A stretch of DNA of 64,000 bases from Elmis aenea (Eukaryota > Arthropoda > Insecta > Coleoptera > Elmidae). The stretch covers positions 11,635,222-11,699,221 of the forward strand of contig OX393583.1 of the NCBI GenBank assembly GCA_947652605.1, given 5' to 3'. Position 1 is the first letter of the stretch. The number at the start of each line of letters is the position of its first letter. The notes beneath the pieces are model-generated. The model did not search any database. It had not been told where the DNA came from and worked only from the letters and a program-made list of their open reading frames with translations. The position numbers and the translations under genes were made by a program. Below are positions 1 to 11,435 of this stretch, one piece after another.

Positions 1-574
1 GAGTCTGACATCTTTTGGATCGTGACAAAAGCCTGATTCGTCACAGTTAAATATTAGTCCACCATCCTCTGAAGCTATCTTCTCTTGCTTTAAAACTTTT
101 TTTAAATTATCATACCAGTTCATTATTGTATATGGATCAGCACCTCTCACTCTGTTGGCCCAATATTTCACCTTTTCTAATAGACAATTCAGAATGTCTC
201 TTAAGAAAATTGTTAAACCATATGTCCCCAGGACCCTTTTCATTCCATCTTGTTTTTATTTTTGCATCATTTACAAATTGAGTCACAAATTTAAATGTTT
301 CAAGCTTCGTAAAACCATATCCTAAAGTCCCACATTGTTTTAGAAATAAAGCAAGTGTGTTTTCGTCATCCTCGGATAATTCAGGTTTTCTTCCACCTCC
401 GATAACAAGTTTTTCTTTTTTGTAATGCTTTCCCAATGTTGATTTAGGTATATTGTACTTGTTCGCCGCTGCTCCCAAAGAATAACCTTTATTTTTAACA
501 GCATCTATTGCTAATTCCATAGCCTTAGAATCATAAACGTATCTCTTTTTGTCAGATTTTCTTTTTCCCGTCAT
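1..574 (-). pseudogene. pogo/Tigger transposase, frameshifted N-terminal half
   Basis: The open frame from 574 to 137 codes for 145 residues beginning MTGKRKSDKKRYVYDSKAME. Residues about 15-60 form a psq-type helix-turn-helix with the pattern 'A...VKNKGYSLGAAANKYN'. Residues about 61-135 match a CENP-B-type second DNA-binding domain (GGGRKPELSEDDE, then WFNNFLKRH). The frame then ends at a stop at 137-139. Homology resumes in another frame: 136 down to 1 reads through MNWYDN and on to NCDESGF, which carries the first catalytic aspartate of the DDE domain. The switch lies near 165-185, at a run of four A on the coding strand, so a one-base indel probably broke the gene. The C-terminal catalytic part lies left of the window. 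Family assignment is firm; present activity is unlikely. Confidence 0.85.
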
Positions 575-1035
575 TTTAACACTAAAATGAAGTTTTTACT
601 CGATAAATGCAAATCTCTTATTACCAAGATACTTGTCTCTTATTACCACATAATTTTAAAAAAGTTCTGTAATAAGAGACACTAAAATAACAGTGAACGT
701 TTCAAACTAGTTGAAACGATGTTTCTTTCACTAGCACGTAACCTCAAAATGTCTGATTTAAAAATACAATCTCGTCATTAAAACAACAAATGACACTACT
801 TTTTAACATTACGTGGTAATAGAAGACAATGTTCGCAGGCCCATCAAATGCATCTTTTTATTTAAATCGTATTTATCAAAAAAATAAAAGCTAATTACGT
901 ACCCTTATATTTTGCGCGTACTAACAACAAACTAAATAATGTATTCCACCTTACTTACTTCTTCGGCACTTCACAGTTTTTAGTATACAAGCGTTGTCTC
1001 TTAATACTGCTGTCTCTTATTACAGTGCTTTCCCC
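1..1035 (-). mobile_element. pogo/Tigger-like DNA transposon, 5' end (partial at window edge)
   Basis: This is the right-hand end of a Tc1/mariner-superfamily element whose gene runs leftward out of the window. The end next to a TA at 1036-1037 reads GGGGAAAGCACTG on the minus strand. A short phrase, GTAATAAGAGAC, recurs just inside the end (1010-1023, with a variant near 995) and again immediately upstream of the transposase start (614-625, 636-647, and inverted at 669-680). Such repeated subterminal phrases are plausible transposase binding sites, but that is inference. The left terminus is outside the window. Confidence 0.75.
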
Positions 1036-1150
1036 TATACTATGTAATTTAAAAAAAAAAAACAGTTGCCTATCGCGGATTTGACATACGTCATCGTAGA
1101 GATAACAAATGCACATCATTTAATAGAGAATTTGTCGCCGTTGTCAAATA

Positions 1151-1337
1151 TATAAGATTTGTTGGGGTTATTTTCAATAATTAAAAAGTTATAGGGGTGC
1201 GACAGTCAAACTGAATCACCCGGTATAGATCAACCTTTTCACGGTTTGTATTTCCAAAAATATAAGGTTTATTGGGGTTATTTTTAATAATTAAAAAGTT
1301 ATAGGTGCGCGACAGTCAAACTGAATCACCCGGTATA
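1151..1337. repeat. Two 77-bp copies of a TE end, period 110 bp
   Basis: The segment 1151-1227 recurs at 1261-1337 with few differences. Both copies end in TGAATCACCCGGTATA. That is a variant of the CACCCTGTATA terminus seen throughout this window, so these are probably two directly repeated ends of a decayed element of that type. Confidence 0.7.
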
Positions 1338-2040
1338 CGTACAAGTTTAAGACAGTAATAAAACCTGTTAAGATTAATCGGTTTTCAAATACATTAAAAT
1401 AACATTAGAGACAAAGCTAAAAATTTGGGAAAGTTTTCTTAAACCTCGTTTTTCTTAAATAAAAAATTAAAAGTAGGTACTTATAAGGGAAAAAAGTATT
1501 TAAAAACCAATTGGTACAAAAAGTAACGAATAAAATTTTGCCTAATCGACAAATCAATCAGCGATTTTTTTATTCTCTCGTATATCAATTCGAACGAATC
1601 ACATAATGAGTTGTACTGATAATTCATAGTAGTATAATATTTGTATGTATGTATGTATACCGGGTGTAACTAAAATTATTTAAGTTTTAATTTTAGACAA
1701 ATGAAATTTTAAACATGTGATATGTTTTCTGAATATATGTACACTATTTCACTTCCGGTTTTTCCGAAAATGACCCTAACTTTGTTATTTCAAATGGAAC
1801 ACCCTGTATATTTTTACATTTTTCGAAAAAGGAAGCATTTTTGAACACACAGCTGCACTATTTTAGTTAACTTTTATAACCGCAAATAATTTTTGAACAA
1901 AAATTAAATATTACATCAAGTGTGCTGTGAGGCTGTGACCTGCATAAATTTAGTTTTATTATGTCAACAAAGTCCGAAAAACGTTTTTGTTAATTATAAT
2001 TGACATTTGGGTTACTTAAATAAACTTTCAAAATTGCAAA
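1338..2040. other. AT-rich region with a small decayed TACAGGGTG-type element
   Basis: No gene is seen. At 1658-1810 a short segment opens with TACCGGGTGTAAC after a TATG microsatellite and closes with AACACCCTGTATA. It resembles a small non-autonomous element with the terminus common in this window. The rest is unassigned AT-rich sequence. Confidence 0.45.
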
Positions 2041-2460
2041 ATTGTTTTTTTGCAACTATTTCTCATTCTTTTATTCATATTTTTTCTATTTTCATCTTTC
2101 TCCTAATCCTTTTTCTCTGACTACTTTGTCTTATCCCAACTTTATTCTCGTTCTCTTCCATCATCTGTTTCTTTTGTTTTTTGTATTTACTTTTCCCTGT
2201 GTTTCGTTTTCTTCTCCTCCTATCTTTTCTTTTTTTATTTATTTCTTTTCTTTTCCCTTACTTTTTTTTGTTTCATTTGTTCCTCTTTCTTTTCTTTCAC
2301 CTCCCTCTTTAACTTGTCTTTCACCTCCCTTTGTTTTGTTTCTCTTCCATCTCTTCTCTTTCTCTCTATTTGTATTGGCTCTAATCTTTTTGTAGTATTT
2401 CTTATTGCTCTTATCTATATCGTTCTACTTTCTCCTCAATTTGCTACATTTAGGTCTCGT
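2040..2460. repeat. Polypyrimidine (T/C) low-complexity tract
   Basis: About 400 bases are almost wholly T and C on the plus strand, with irregular TTTCTTTTC and CTCCTCC patterns. The open frame it contains (2042-2395, rich in F, S, L and P) follows from this composition and shows no recognisable domain. Confidence 0.85.
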
Positions 2461-2645
2461 TGAGTTTCATCTTTTAATTTTGTTCTCGTTTGATTGAAGT
2501 GAGATTGTTAAACAGACAAACTTGACGGAATTAATCGTATTATCTTACGTTGCAACAAGACGGAGTACCTTCCCATACTTTACTGTAAACGAATGTTTTG
2601 TGCATGAAAGTAATTTACCCAAATCACTTTGTCCTATTCAACGAT

Positions 2646-4310
2646 AATATATCGCCGCAAATATTTTAAGTGGTGATAGAGGACCTTTTTCTAAGAAAAA
2701 ATTTCAAGTACAATTTTTTCCTAAAATTAAATGCTAAGCAGATATCAACACTTACTTGATTTTTTTACACTTCTGCATTTAAAAGACTCTGTCGCCTAAA
2801 ATATCAATTTTATCATAAAATACCTTCTAACTTTTTAATATAACATGAAATTCTCTACAAAATTAATTACAACTATTTTTTGTCTAGAGACAATGGTTTA
2901 AAAGTTATAAGGCAGTTAGTACAAAAAAATGTGAAAAATTTAAAAACTTTAATTGTTTCTTAGACTTTGCAACCGCTGTATCTTTAAAACGAAAGGTTGT
3001 ACAAAAAAACCGACGGCCCATTCCGGATAGCAAATTTTATGGGCTACAACTTTGGTTAAGTGAAATTTTTGGAAAATAAATCCGATTTTTCTGAAAAGTC
3101 GAAAATAAGGAAAAGAGTGCAAAAAAAAAAATTCCTAGAAATATTGTTTTGTACCTAAAAATGCTGTTAAAGAGAGCGCGATTATGTAATTAAAATGGTG
3201 GAGGTCTTTTTGAACACTTATTGAAGTAATTTTGTGGTTACATATAAATTTTATTGTGTTAAGATGGATTTGCATTGTTTTGCATTTTATCGTTTTCGGA
3301 AAAAAAAAAACGAGGAATAATGATATTTTCTATTTAAAAATGCCATAGCATCGGCACCATTCATAAAATTACGTATCTGATCAGTTCAAAGCTGTTTTTG
3401 AAGTTTGAAATTCTTAAGGCAACCACACCTTATAATTTTTTAAGGAGCTAACGAACAAATTTAACGAAAAATTGTAAAATTGCATATAAATAAGTTATGT
3501 AAATTTTTAAAAACGCCGCATCTTTTTAACAAAACGTCCTTGAGCAAAACGGATGCTATTGCGGATAAGGCATTTAACGCACTACAACTTCGGTAAATAT
3601 GTTGTTCAATAAAACTAAATATATCATAGAAATGTTTATAATAGTGAAAAAGGTGGGAAAAAAAACGATAAAATGCAAAACAATGCAAATCCATCTGGAC
3701 GCAATAAAATTAACATGTAACCACAAAATTACTTCAATAAGTGTTCAAAATGACCTCCATCATTTTCAGTTCATAATCCCACTCTCTTTAAAAGCATTTT
3801 TAAATACAAAACAATATTTCTCGGAATTTCATTTTTACACTCTGTTCCTTATTTTCAGCTTTTCTGAAAAATCGGTTTGATTTTCCGAAACTTTCACTTG
3901 ACCAAAGTTGTAGCCCATAAAATTTGCTATTCGAAATGGGCCGTCGGTTTTTTTGTACAACCTTTCTTTTTAAAAATACAGCGGTTGCAAAGTCTAAGAA
4001 ACAATTAAAGTTTTTAAATTTTTCACATTTTTTTGTACAAACTGCCTTATAAACCATTGCCTATAGACAAAAAATAGTTATTATCAATTTTGTAGAGAAT
4101 TTTATGTTCTATTAAAAAGACAAAAGGTATTTTACGATAAAATGGATATTTTAGGTGACAGAGTCTTTTAAATGCAGAAGTGTTAAAAAATCAAGTGTTG
4201 ATATCTGTAGCATTTGATTTTAGGGAAAAATTGTACTTGAAATTTTTTCTGAGAAAAGGTCCTCTCTCACCACTTAAAATATTTGCGGTGATAACGGGGA
4301 TACCGTGTAT
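2646..4310. mobile_element. Palindromic (long inverted repeat) element
   Basis: The left arm (about 2646-3320) reappears inverted and diverged at about 3650-4310. For example GCAAATATTTTAAGTGGTGA at 2657 pairs with its reverse complement ending near 4291. The cores 'AAAGACTCTGTC' (2783) and 'GACAGAGTCTTT' (4158) also pair. The spacer, about 3320-3650, has no recognisable gene. The right end reads GGGGATACCGTGTATA, a degenerate TACAGGGTG-like terminus. Open frames inside are short and have no known domain. It is probably a non-autonomous foldback element. Confidence 0.75.
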
Positions 4311-5073
4311 ATATGTGTGTATCATTAAAATAAATGTTAATGGTATAATCAATTCCGTTCTTTTCCATTTTGTATTTTAATGTAACTTCGGTTAGAAATA
4401 ATTGATGGATACAAGTAAAGTGCTTTTAAAGTTGTACATAACTCACTGCTAATAACAAAAAAATGGCTTTGATGGGGGACTTTATTGGCTTGTGTTTATT
4501 TTTTGACAAAGACCTTGAAATGATACAGATATTCATAAATACGTTGCCAGCTTCCTGCTCTTCCAAATATTGTAATAGCAGTTCAATGTCGATAAATGCA
4601 TTCCGCATAAATAAATATCAACTGAACACGGGCCGCAGTGAATATCATATATACGGTGCCAGATTTGTGATATTCATCATTGTTTCCATTATTTCCTGCA
4701 ACAGTTCAATATCCATCAAGTGTATTTGCGGCATAAAATAACAAACACGAAAGTCAAGGTCGGTTTAATAATATTAATGGTTATGCAAATGGAAATGAGC
4801 AAAAACAAATAGAATGATTGTTCAAGTGCTGGTGTATAATTTATATCTCTGTTAAAAATTTAAAATTTTGGGTACATCGATATGTGCCAACAACGCAAAC
4901 TGCAAAAAAAACGAATAAAAATAAACAATTGACAACAATAGTAGTAAAATTTATGAAACTGCACTGAAGGTTGTGAGTTTTGAAAGAGTTTTATAACAAT
5001 ATTCCATGTCATTAAAAGAGAAACGAAGCAAAACTACAAATGAATAAGTTAAATACAGTAGAGTCCAGAAGTA
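4311..5073. other. Unassigned sequence with an imperfect about 96-bp duplication
   Basis: Segments 4513-4608 and 4643-4738 are diverged direct copies, sharing 'CAGTTCAATRTC' and 'GGCATAAA/CGCATAAA' at their ends. On the minus strand both can be read as a peptide containing DIELL. No family was recognised. Nothing else is seen in the stretch. Confidence 0.5.
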
Positions 5074-6972
5074 TACAGGGTGCACCACGACCCTGAGATT
5101 CTTCGATAGCTCCTTTATTAATGAAAATATCAAAAATGTTTAATACAAATATTGTGCCAACCTATTTTCTACATAACCTAAAATTATTTTCAAATATACA
5201 GGGTGTTTCGTTTGAGCGGCACATATGAAAATGTAATTTTTTAAAATAAAACATCCTGTATATTTTTACATTTTTGGATTTTTCTTAAAATTTACTTTAA
5301 AAAATGTAAAAGGTTATATGGTTCTTAAGTCGACCGTTTCCGTAAAATTTACATTTTTATGAAATTTTCGAATGATACAGCACTTTCAGTGTTTTTTAAA
5401 CATTAGTCATTTAAAAAAGCGATAATATTTCGTTTAAAAATTAAATTGACAATAGATTAATTAACATTTGCGCTAGCTACATTTAAAAAATATTATACAG
5501 GGTGTTTTTTACGCTTGGTCAAACCTGTGAAACTTTAAACATCGATAAGTGATTTTTCTTAAATACAACACCCTGTATATTTTTACATTTTCTTGTAGAG
5601 AATTTAATTGTCTTTCGAAATTATTCAGCATGTCCTATACCTAAAGTTAATATTTTTCGAGCTATCTCGATTTATTAGTACCTATAACTAAGGCAATTTA
5701 AATATTTTAAAGTCGGCCATGGACGTGTCGTAATTTTTCAAAGAATTTTTTAATAAAAGAATTAAAAAAGCTGTAATTTTAATTTTAGGCTAAAAATCTA
5801 CGCCTTTTTCCCGAAATTTATCGTATAAATTGTTCAAGATTATATCCTTGTTCATGTTCTACGCACAGCCGTAGACGTTGTCTGAAAGACTCTAGCACCC
5901 TTTATAACATTTCGGGGTTATACCATCAAAAGCAACACAGCAAGTAATGCAGTTGCCAAACAGAATATCCTAATAAATGGATAGGGCGAGGTAGACCAAT
6001 CTCCTGGCCACCTAGGTCACCTGATCTTACCCCTATCGATTTATTTTTGTGGGGACACATAAAACAGGTGTATCAAGACCCCCAACAACTGCTGAAGATA
6101 TGCAGAACAGGGTTCGTGTTGCTTTTGATAGTATAACCCCCGAAATATTATAAAGGGTGCTAGAGTCTTTCAGACAACGTCTACGGCTGTGCTTAGAACA
6201 AGGACATAATCTTGAACAATTTATAAATTTCGGAAAAATTGGGTGCATTTTTAGCCTAAAATTAAAGTTGCAGCTCTTTTTATTCTTTTGTTTAAAAATT
6301 CCTTGAAAAATTTCGACTTACCTCCATGGCCGACTTTAAAATATTTCAATTGCCTTAGTAATAATAATAAAAATTGAGATAGCTCGAAAAATATTAACTT
6401 TGGGTATAGGACATGCTTAATAATTTCGAAAAACAATTAAATTCTCTACAAAAAAATATAAAAATATACAGGGTGTTGCATTTAAGAAAAATAACTTATC
6501 GATGTTTAAAGTTTCACAAGTTTGACCAAGCGTAAAAAACACCCTGCATAATATTTTTAAAATGTAGCTAGCGCAAAGTGTTAATTAATCTAAAATCAAT
6601 TTAATTTTTAAACGAAATTTTACCGCTTTTTAAAATAACTTTAATGTTAAAAAAAATTGAAAGTGCTGTATCGTCCAAAAATTTCATACTAATGTAAATT
6701 TTACGAAATCGGTTGACTTAAGACCCATATAACCTTATACATTTTTTAAAGTAAATTTTAAGAGGAATCCAAATTGTAGAAATATACAGGGTGTTCTATT
6801 TAAAAATATATATATTTTTATATGTGCCGCTCAAACGAAACACCCGGTATATTTGAAAATATTTTAGGTTATGTAGAAAATAGGTTAGCACAATATTTGT
6901 TTTAAATATTTGTTGATATTTTCGTTAATAAAGGAGCTATCGAAGAATCTCAGGGTCGTGGTGCACCCTGTA
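5074..6972. mobile_element. Foldback element with about 860-bp inverted repeats and TACAGGGTG ends
   Basis: The element begins TACAGGGTGCACCACGACCC at 5074 and ends with the reverse complement at 6972. Each end is flanked by TA (5072-5073 and 6973-6974). The arms (5074 to about 5938, and about 6117-6972) pair along their whole length, leaving a 178-bp loop. Inside each arm sits an 82-bp module that itself starts TACAGGGTG and ends CCCTGTA (5496-5577) or CCCTGCA (6467-6548). The loop and the inner right arm encode a transposase C-terminus, so the structure derives from a Tc1/mariner-like (IS630-related) transposon. Confidence 0.85.
5952..6236 (+). pseudogene. DDE transposase C-terminal fragment (DUF4817-associated family)
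   Basis: Plus-strand translation from about 5970 gives WIGRGRPISW followed by PPRSPDLTPIDLFLWGHIK. This is the strongly conserved block around the last catalytic acidic region in the insect transposases that carry an N-terminal DUF4817 domain. After a frame slip near 6110 the reading continues with VAFDSITPEIL, a stop, then RVLESFRQRLRLCLEQ, the usual C-terminal helix. The fragment straddles the loop and right arm of the foldback element, and the left arm holds an inverted copy of its last third. It is a relic without a catalytic core. Confidence 0.8.
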
Positions 6973-7435
6973 TATGATCAAAAAAGAAAAGGGAGCGTAT
7001 GGAGAGCTAATAAAAAAATAGAAGAGTATTACAAAGCAAAAGAAATAAGAAATTTTTATCAGGAAACGAAGAAAAGTAAAAAACCATACATAGGAGCAAC
7101 ACAGTATTTTAGGGATAAAGAGGGGCAGCTAGTAGGAGATATAGCAGGAAAATTAGTTAGGTGGACCCAACATTTCGAAGAATTCTTAAATGGAAATGAT
7201 GAGGGAAATGGAGAAGTGGAAGATAGGGAAGAGAAAGAGCAGGATGAAGGAGGAGTGTAAAACGTGATAAAAGATCCAACGGATGAGGAGAAATGATTAA
7301 AGTGCCGAGGAGAACGAAATACCAGCAAAAGTTTTAAAAGTAGGAAAAGCAAGTATACAAAAAAGAGCAGCAAGTTTGGTTAAAAAAGTATGGAAAGAAG
7401 AAGGATATTATAGTCAAGGATAGTAGGTTGGTCGG
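6973..7435 (+). pseudogene. Non-LTR retrotransposon fragment (linker between endonuclease and RT)
   Basis: The frame 6976-7260 reads YIGATQYFRDKEGQLVGD and then WTQHFEEFLN. This is typical of the segment between endonuclease and reverse transcriptase in LINE ORF2 proteins. After a frameshift around 7262-7310 it continues ENEIPAKVLKVGKAS and VKKVWKEEGYYS, the approach to the RT fingers. The start codon of the open frame at 6910 lies in the neighbouring foldback element, so that N-terminus is accidental. The fragment stops at the LINE pair inserted at 7440. Confidence 0.75.
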
Positions 7436-7454
7436 TTGGTGGTTACTGCGATAT

Positions 7455-8806
7455 CATCATTCATATGGTGGCTATACCCCCAGTGAGGCTGAGCCGCTTT
7501 CAAGCTTTCTAGATCCTTTATTTTGGGAGGATCAGTCCCAGTCTATTAGCATATGCTAAGCACAACTTTTCTCCATTCTGCCCTATGTTTCGCTTTTTCT
7601 TTCCAATTTCTAACTCCTGCCCTGCTCAGGTCGTCCATCACTTCCTGCATCCATTTTGACCTAGGTCTGCCACGTCTCCTCTTTCCTCCGGGATCCCATT
7701 GTAACGCTGACTTGATTTGGGTGTTCTCGTCTGCTCTAAAGACATGTCCCAAGTCCCAACCATCTCGCCCTGTGCTGTCTTATTTTGGTTATTAAGTCCC
7801 CTTCCTTCAATTATTGCGTGATTTTTGCATTTGTTCTAATTCTGCCCTCAGTATCTGTTTTTCTGACTGGCCCAAGTATAGCTCTCACTATTTTTTGCTC
7901 GAGTATTCTTAGATCATTTTCTTCCTTTTTTGTCATGGTCATTATTTCAGAAGCATATAGTAGGATGGGCCGAATTGTTGCATTATAGATGTTGATTTTA
8001 GCTTTCTTTGTAAGTATTTTACTTTTCATTAGTTTTTTATTAGCATAGAAAGCTTTATTGGCGTTTGTAATTTTTTCTTCTATTTCATATTGTCTTTCTC
8101 CCAAATATTTAAATGTTTCCACTTCCTCGAACTCCAGGTTTCAGATTTTGACTCTTCCTATTACTTGTTTACTTCCAAATTTCATGAACTTGGTTTTTGT
8201 CTGATTTACTTTCAATCCCATTTTTTCTCCTTGATCTATTATTTCTTTCGTCATGCTTTCCATTAATTTCCTTGTTTTACTTATAATCACTATGTCATCC
8301 GCATATGCAATGATTTGTCCACCAGCTGTTCGAATGTTACCTTTATTTAATTTTCTTAGTACGTGCTCCAGTGCCAGGTTGAATAGGGTGGTTGATAGGG
8401 AGTCTCCTTGTTTTAGTCCTTTATTAACTACCATCTCTTCTGTATCTCCTTTTTGGGTTCTAATACAAACAGCAGTCCTTTTCATTATCATTACAATTAA
8501 CTTCCTTATTTCATTGATATCCCTAATTCTTTCAGTGCCGGCATGAGTTGTTTTCTTTTTATAGAGTCAAATGCCTGCTCGATGTCTATGAAGAGCATTT
8601 CCAGATCTATTTTATGCTCATATGCTTTTTCCATTATTTGCTTTACAGTATGAGCTGCATCAATGGTTGATTATCCTTGTGTAAATCCATATTGGTATTG
8701 TCCAATTATATTTCTGTTTTTTTTGGCTAACCTCCTTTGTATTATTGACGATAAGATTTTATAGGCTACATTAAGTAAGGTTATCCCTCGGTAATTTTTA
8801 CATACG
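7455..8806 (-). pseudogene. Non-LTR retrotransposon, 5'-truncated reverse transcriptase (YADD type)
   Basis: Read leftward, the order is [16 protein letters not shown] (from 8800), QYQYGFTQG followed by a stop, FIDIEQAFDSI (about 8580), KQGDSLSTTLFN with YADD (residues 63-66 of the frame 8491-8141, about 8294-8305), then a thumb-like frame (8122-7811, YNATIRPILLYASE). A C-terminal block closes it (7752-7546, GGKRRRGRPRSKWMQEVMDD). Several stops and frameshifts separate the pieces. The 3' end faces left and finishes in a short GATGAT run next to the direct repeat at 7440-7454. The truncated 5' end abuts another LINE at about 8806. This is dead retrotransposon sequence of unassigned clade. Confidence 0.85.
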
Positions 8807-8807
8807 C

Positions 8808-9982
8808 ATTCATGCGAAACAGCATTGAATTTAGTTTTAACAAATTGGAGAGATGAAATTGAAAACGATAAAATAATTTTGGCAGTTTTTGTCGATCTGA
8901 AACGAGTATTTAAAACCATCTGTAGAAAAAGACTTTTGCAAAAATTACAAATGTACGGAATCCAAGGGAATGAACTAAAATGGTTTGAAAGTTATTTATC
9001 AAACAGATTTCAAAAAACCAGGGTGGGAAAAGTAGAATCAAAGGCAATTATTAACGAGTTAGGTGTACTACAAGGATCAGTTTTAGGTCCAGTTTTATTC
9101 AATATTTACATAAATGACATTACGCAGACAGTTAAATCGTGTGACATGCATTTATTTGCAGATGATACGTTAATTTCGGTATCAGGTGAAGATTTACAAA
9201 CAACAGTTAATGTCATAAACGAAGATTTAATTGAAGTAACAGATTGGTTTAAAGCTAATAAACTGGAGTTGAATGTATCTAAAACAAAATGCATGGTAAT
9301 AGGTAGTACACAATTCAGCAATATGTCAAATGTTAACGTATTTATAGATAATAATAAAGTAGAGATAGTTGAAGAGTTTAAATACCTAGGGGTAATTATA
9401 GATAATCATCTAAAATTTAAAAAGAAAATAGATTATATTGTAAAAAAGGTTGGTTCAAAAATTAGTTATTTTGGGAGAATATCGAATAAATTAAACTTTG
9501 AAGCTAGGATATTGGTCTATCATACAATAATAGAACCACACTTTAATTATTGCAGTAGCATAATATTTCTAAGTAATGAGGGGGATCTGAAAAAATTACA
9601 AAAGCAGCAAAACAGAGCTTTGCGTATCATATTACAGTGTTCTAAATTAACTAAAATTGAATATATGCATAATAAGTTGGGGTTCCTTAATATATGGCAA
9701 AATACAGTGTATAACGTTTTGGTTCTAATATATAAATGTATAAACAATATGATGCCAGGATATATGAGTAAATATCTGATATACAACAAAGAACAGCATG
9801 ATTATGAAACAAGACAAAGAGAACATTTTAGACTGCCTAAATGTAAAAAAAGTAGTACACAGAACTCGCTCTATTACAAAGGGCTAAAATTATTTAATCA
9901 ATTACCAAACGAATTAAAATATTCTGTTAATCTGCATGCGTTTAAAGAAGGTTGTAAGACCCATGTAAAACTGCAATTTTAA
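8808..9982 (+). pseudogene. Non-LTR retrotransposon RT, 5'-truncated but open to its natural end (FADD type)
   Basis: The frame begins at the truncation point with HSCETALN and runs 390 codons without a stop to TAA at 9980-9982. The ordered RT motifs are present: VFVDLKRVF with catalytic Asp at residue 24 of the 8825 frame, LQGSVLGP at 82-89, FADDT at 111-115, FKYLGV and a C-terminal NQLPNELK block. Codons before RT motif 3 and the whole endonuclease are missing. The 3' UTR is about 60 bases with AATAAA, then an ATT microsatellite tail at 10045-10061. The intact frame suggests a young insertion. The clade is probably within the Jockey/CR1 group; I do not assign it further. Confidence 0.85.
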
Positions 9983-10082
9983 TTTGAAGTACTAGTTGTA
10001 AAGATTGATGTATAAATAGTTTCTTTTATAACTAAATAAAGCCTATTATTATTATTATTATACTTGTTGGTTACTGCGATAT

Positions 10083-11435
10083 AGCGATTTCAAATCAGGT
10101 CCATCATTTTGACACGCCCTGTATATCAATGTATGTAATTAAAATGGAGCAAATAACCTTAGAATCAATGAACAACCATGTTTGCTTACATTTTTTGAGC
10201 CACCCTGTATTTTCCGACGAATATTTCGCAAAATTATAACATAAATAAGCTTTATTTTAAAAAAGAAAGGCAAACACGACTCCGAAAAATCTTATAAGGA
10301 AGTTGTTTACCAAAGGTACTAACAAGTCTCTTGTTTGTTTTCATGCACTTTATTGGCACAATACATTCTTACCAAGACCACGATTCCCATTTTTTACAGC
10401 GTTATTTATCGTTTATTTGCTGTAAATCCGTGAAAACCTAGGAATGCAATAAATAAAAAGTGTTTATAATATTTCTTTGCATAAAATTGAAAGATAAGGA
10501 GAAGGCTTTGTAAAACAACAGCAACATCGAACTACTTTGAATGTCACCGATACAATATAGTGTGCAATATATTAACACTAAGATTAGCCGTAATAGGAAA
10601 CAAGAAGTGCGATTCGAGGCGCCAGTCTAACGATTTGACAAAAAAATTAAACAACTTCGACCCAAATGTGAATATTTACACGACGGAGAAATCCTTTTAT
10701 ATTTTCACGAACTCAAATGGTAGTTCAATGTGTAACAATTTGTAATAACTGCGATGTACTTCATCTTGTAACAGATAAACTGTAATTTTAAAATGCATTG
10801 TAGCAGTATTAGGTCCTTCGACAAGGTACTGTAGTGGCTCTAATGACTTGCAAAAACTTTTGAGACAATCACTCCTAATATGTTGCGTAATGTAAGACGT
10901 TCACCGTTCACTTGAAAAGAGGATCATAATGTGTATTCAAGAGGATGGTCGGCATGTTGAACATTTATTGTAATCGGCTGTTAAATTTTGTTTTTGAATT
11001 ATTATTACATACATTTTAGATATCACTAGAAATATTTTTATAAATGTTCAATTAATGTTACTATGGTCCCAATTTGAAATATTTTCTGTGTATTTATATT
11101 TTAGTTAACACACCATAAACACTTACTTACATTAAACATTGTGCACATTGTTTAAAACACAATGTTTGCAAAATGCGTGGAACCAGAATTTAAGCAAAGA
11201 CATTTTGATAGAACCGAGTGTCGTATTATGAACAAACAAAAAAATGGTTTATAGGATTTAGTAATCATCTTATCATACTGGTCCAATAAATAAATGCATA
11301 AATAATTTTAAGAAATCTCGATTTAAACGTGAGATTGCTCTTCATTAGAAAAAATGTCAAAAATGCGTAGGCAATAGATAAAACTAAGACTTTCTTGTTC
11401 TTTCTTTCAATTGTTTCAAATTACCGCTGCCTACC
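10083..11435. other. TE debris, no gene recognised
   Basis: Termini of the CACCCTGTAT type are visible at about 10118-10126 (GCCCTGTATATC) and 10201-10210 (CACCCTGTATTT). The remainder is AT-rich and unassigned. A 61-codon frame at 10560 has no recognisable domain. Confidence 0.5.

Larger units (their letters stand above)
7440..10082. mobile_element. Head-to-head LINE pair between 15-bp direct repeats
   Basis: TGGTTACTGCGATAT occurs at 7440-7454 and again at 10068-10082. Between the two copies lie a minus-strand LINE whose 3' tail touches the left repeat and a plus-strand LINE of a different type whose ATT tail lies six bases from the right repeat. Their 5'-truncated ends meet at 8806-8808. 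The repeat has the length and position of a target-site duplication. Confidence 0.7.

Noticed and set aside
2042..2395. 117-codon open frame rich in F, S, P and L
   Set aside because: It lies wholly in a polypyrimidine tract, so the lack of stops follows from composition; no domain is recognisable.
10560..10745. 61-codon frame as a small gene
   Set aside because: No homology or signal was seen and its length is expected by chance in a window of this size.
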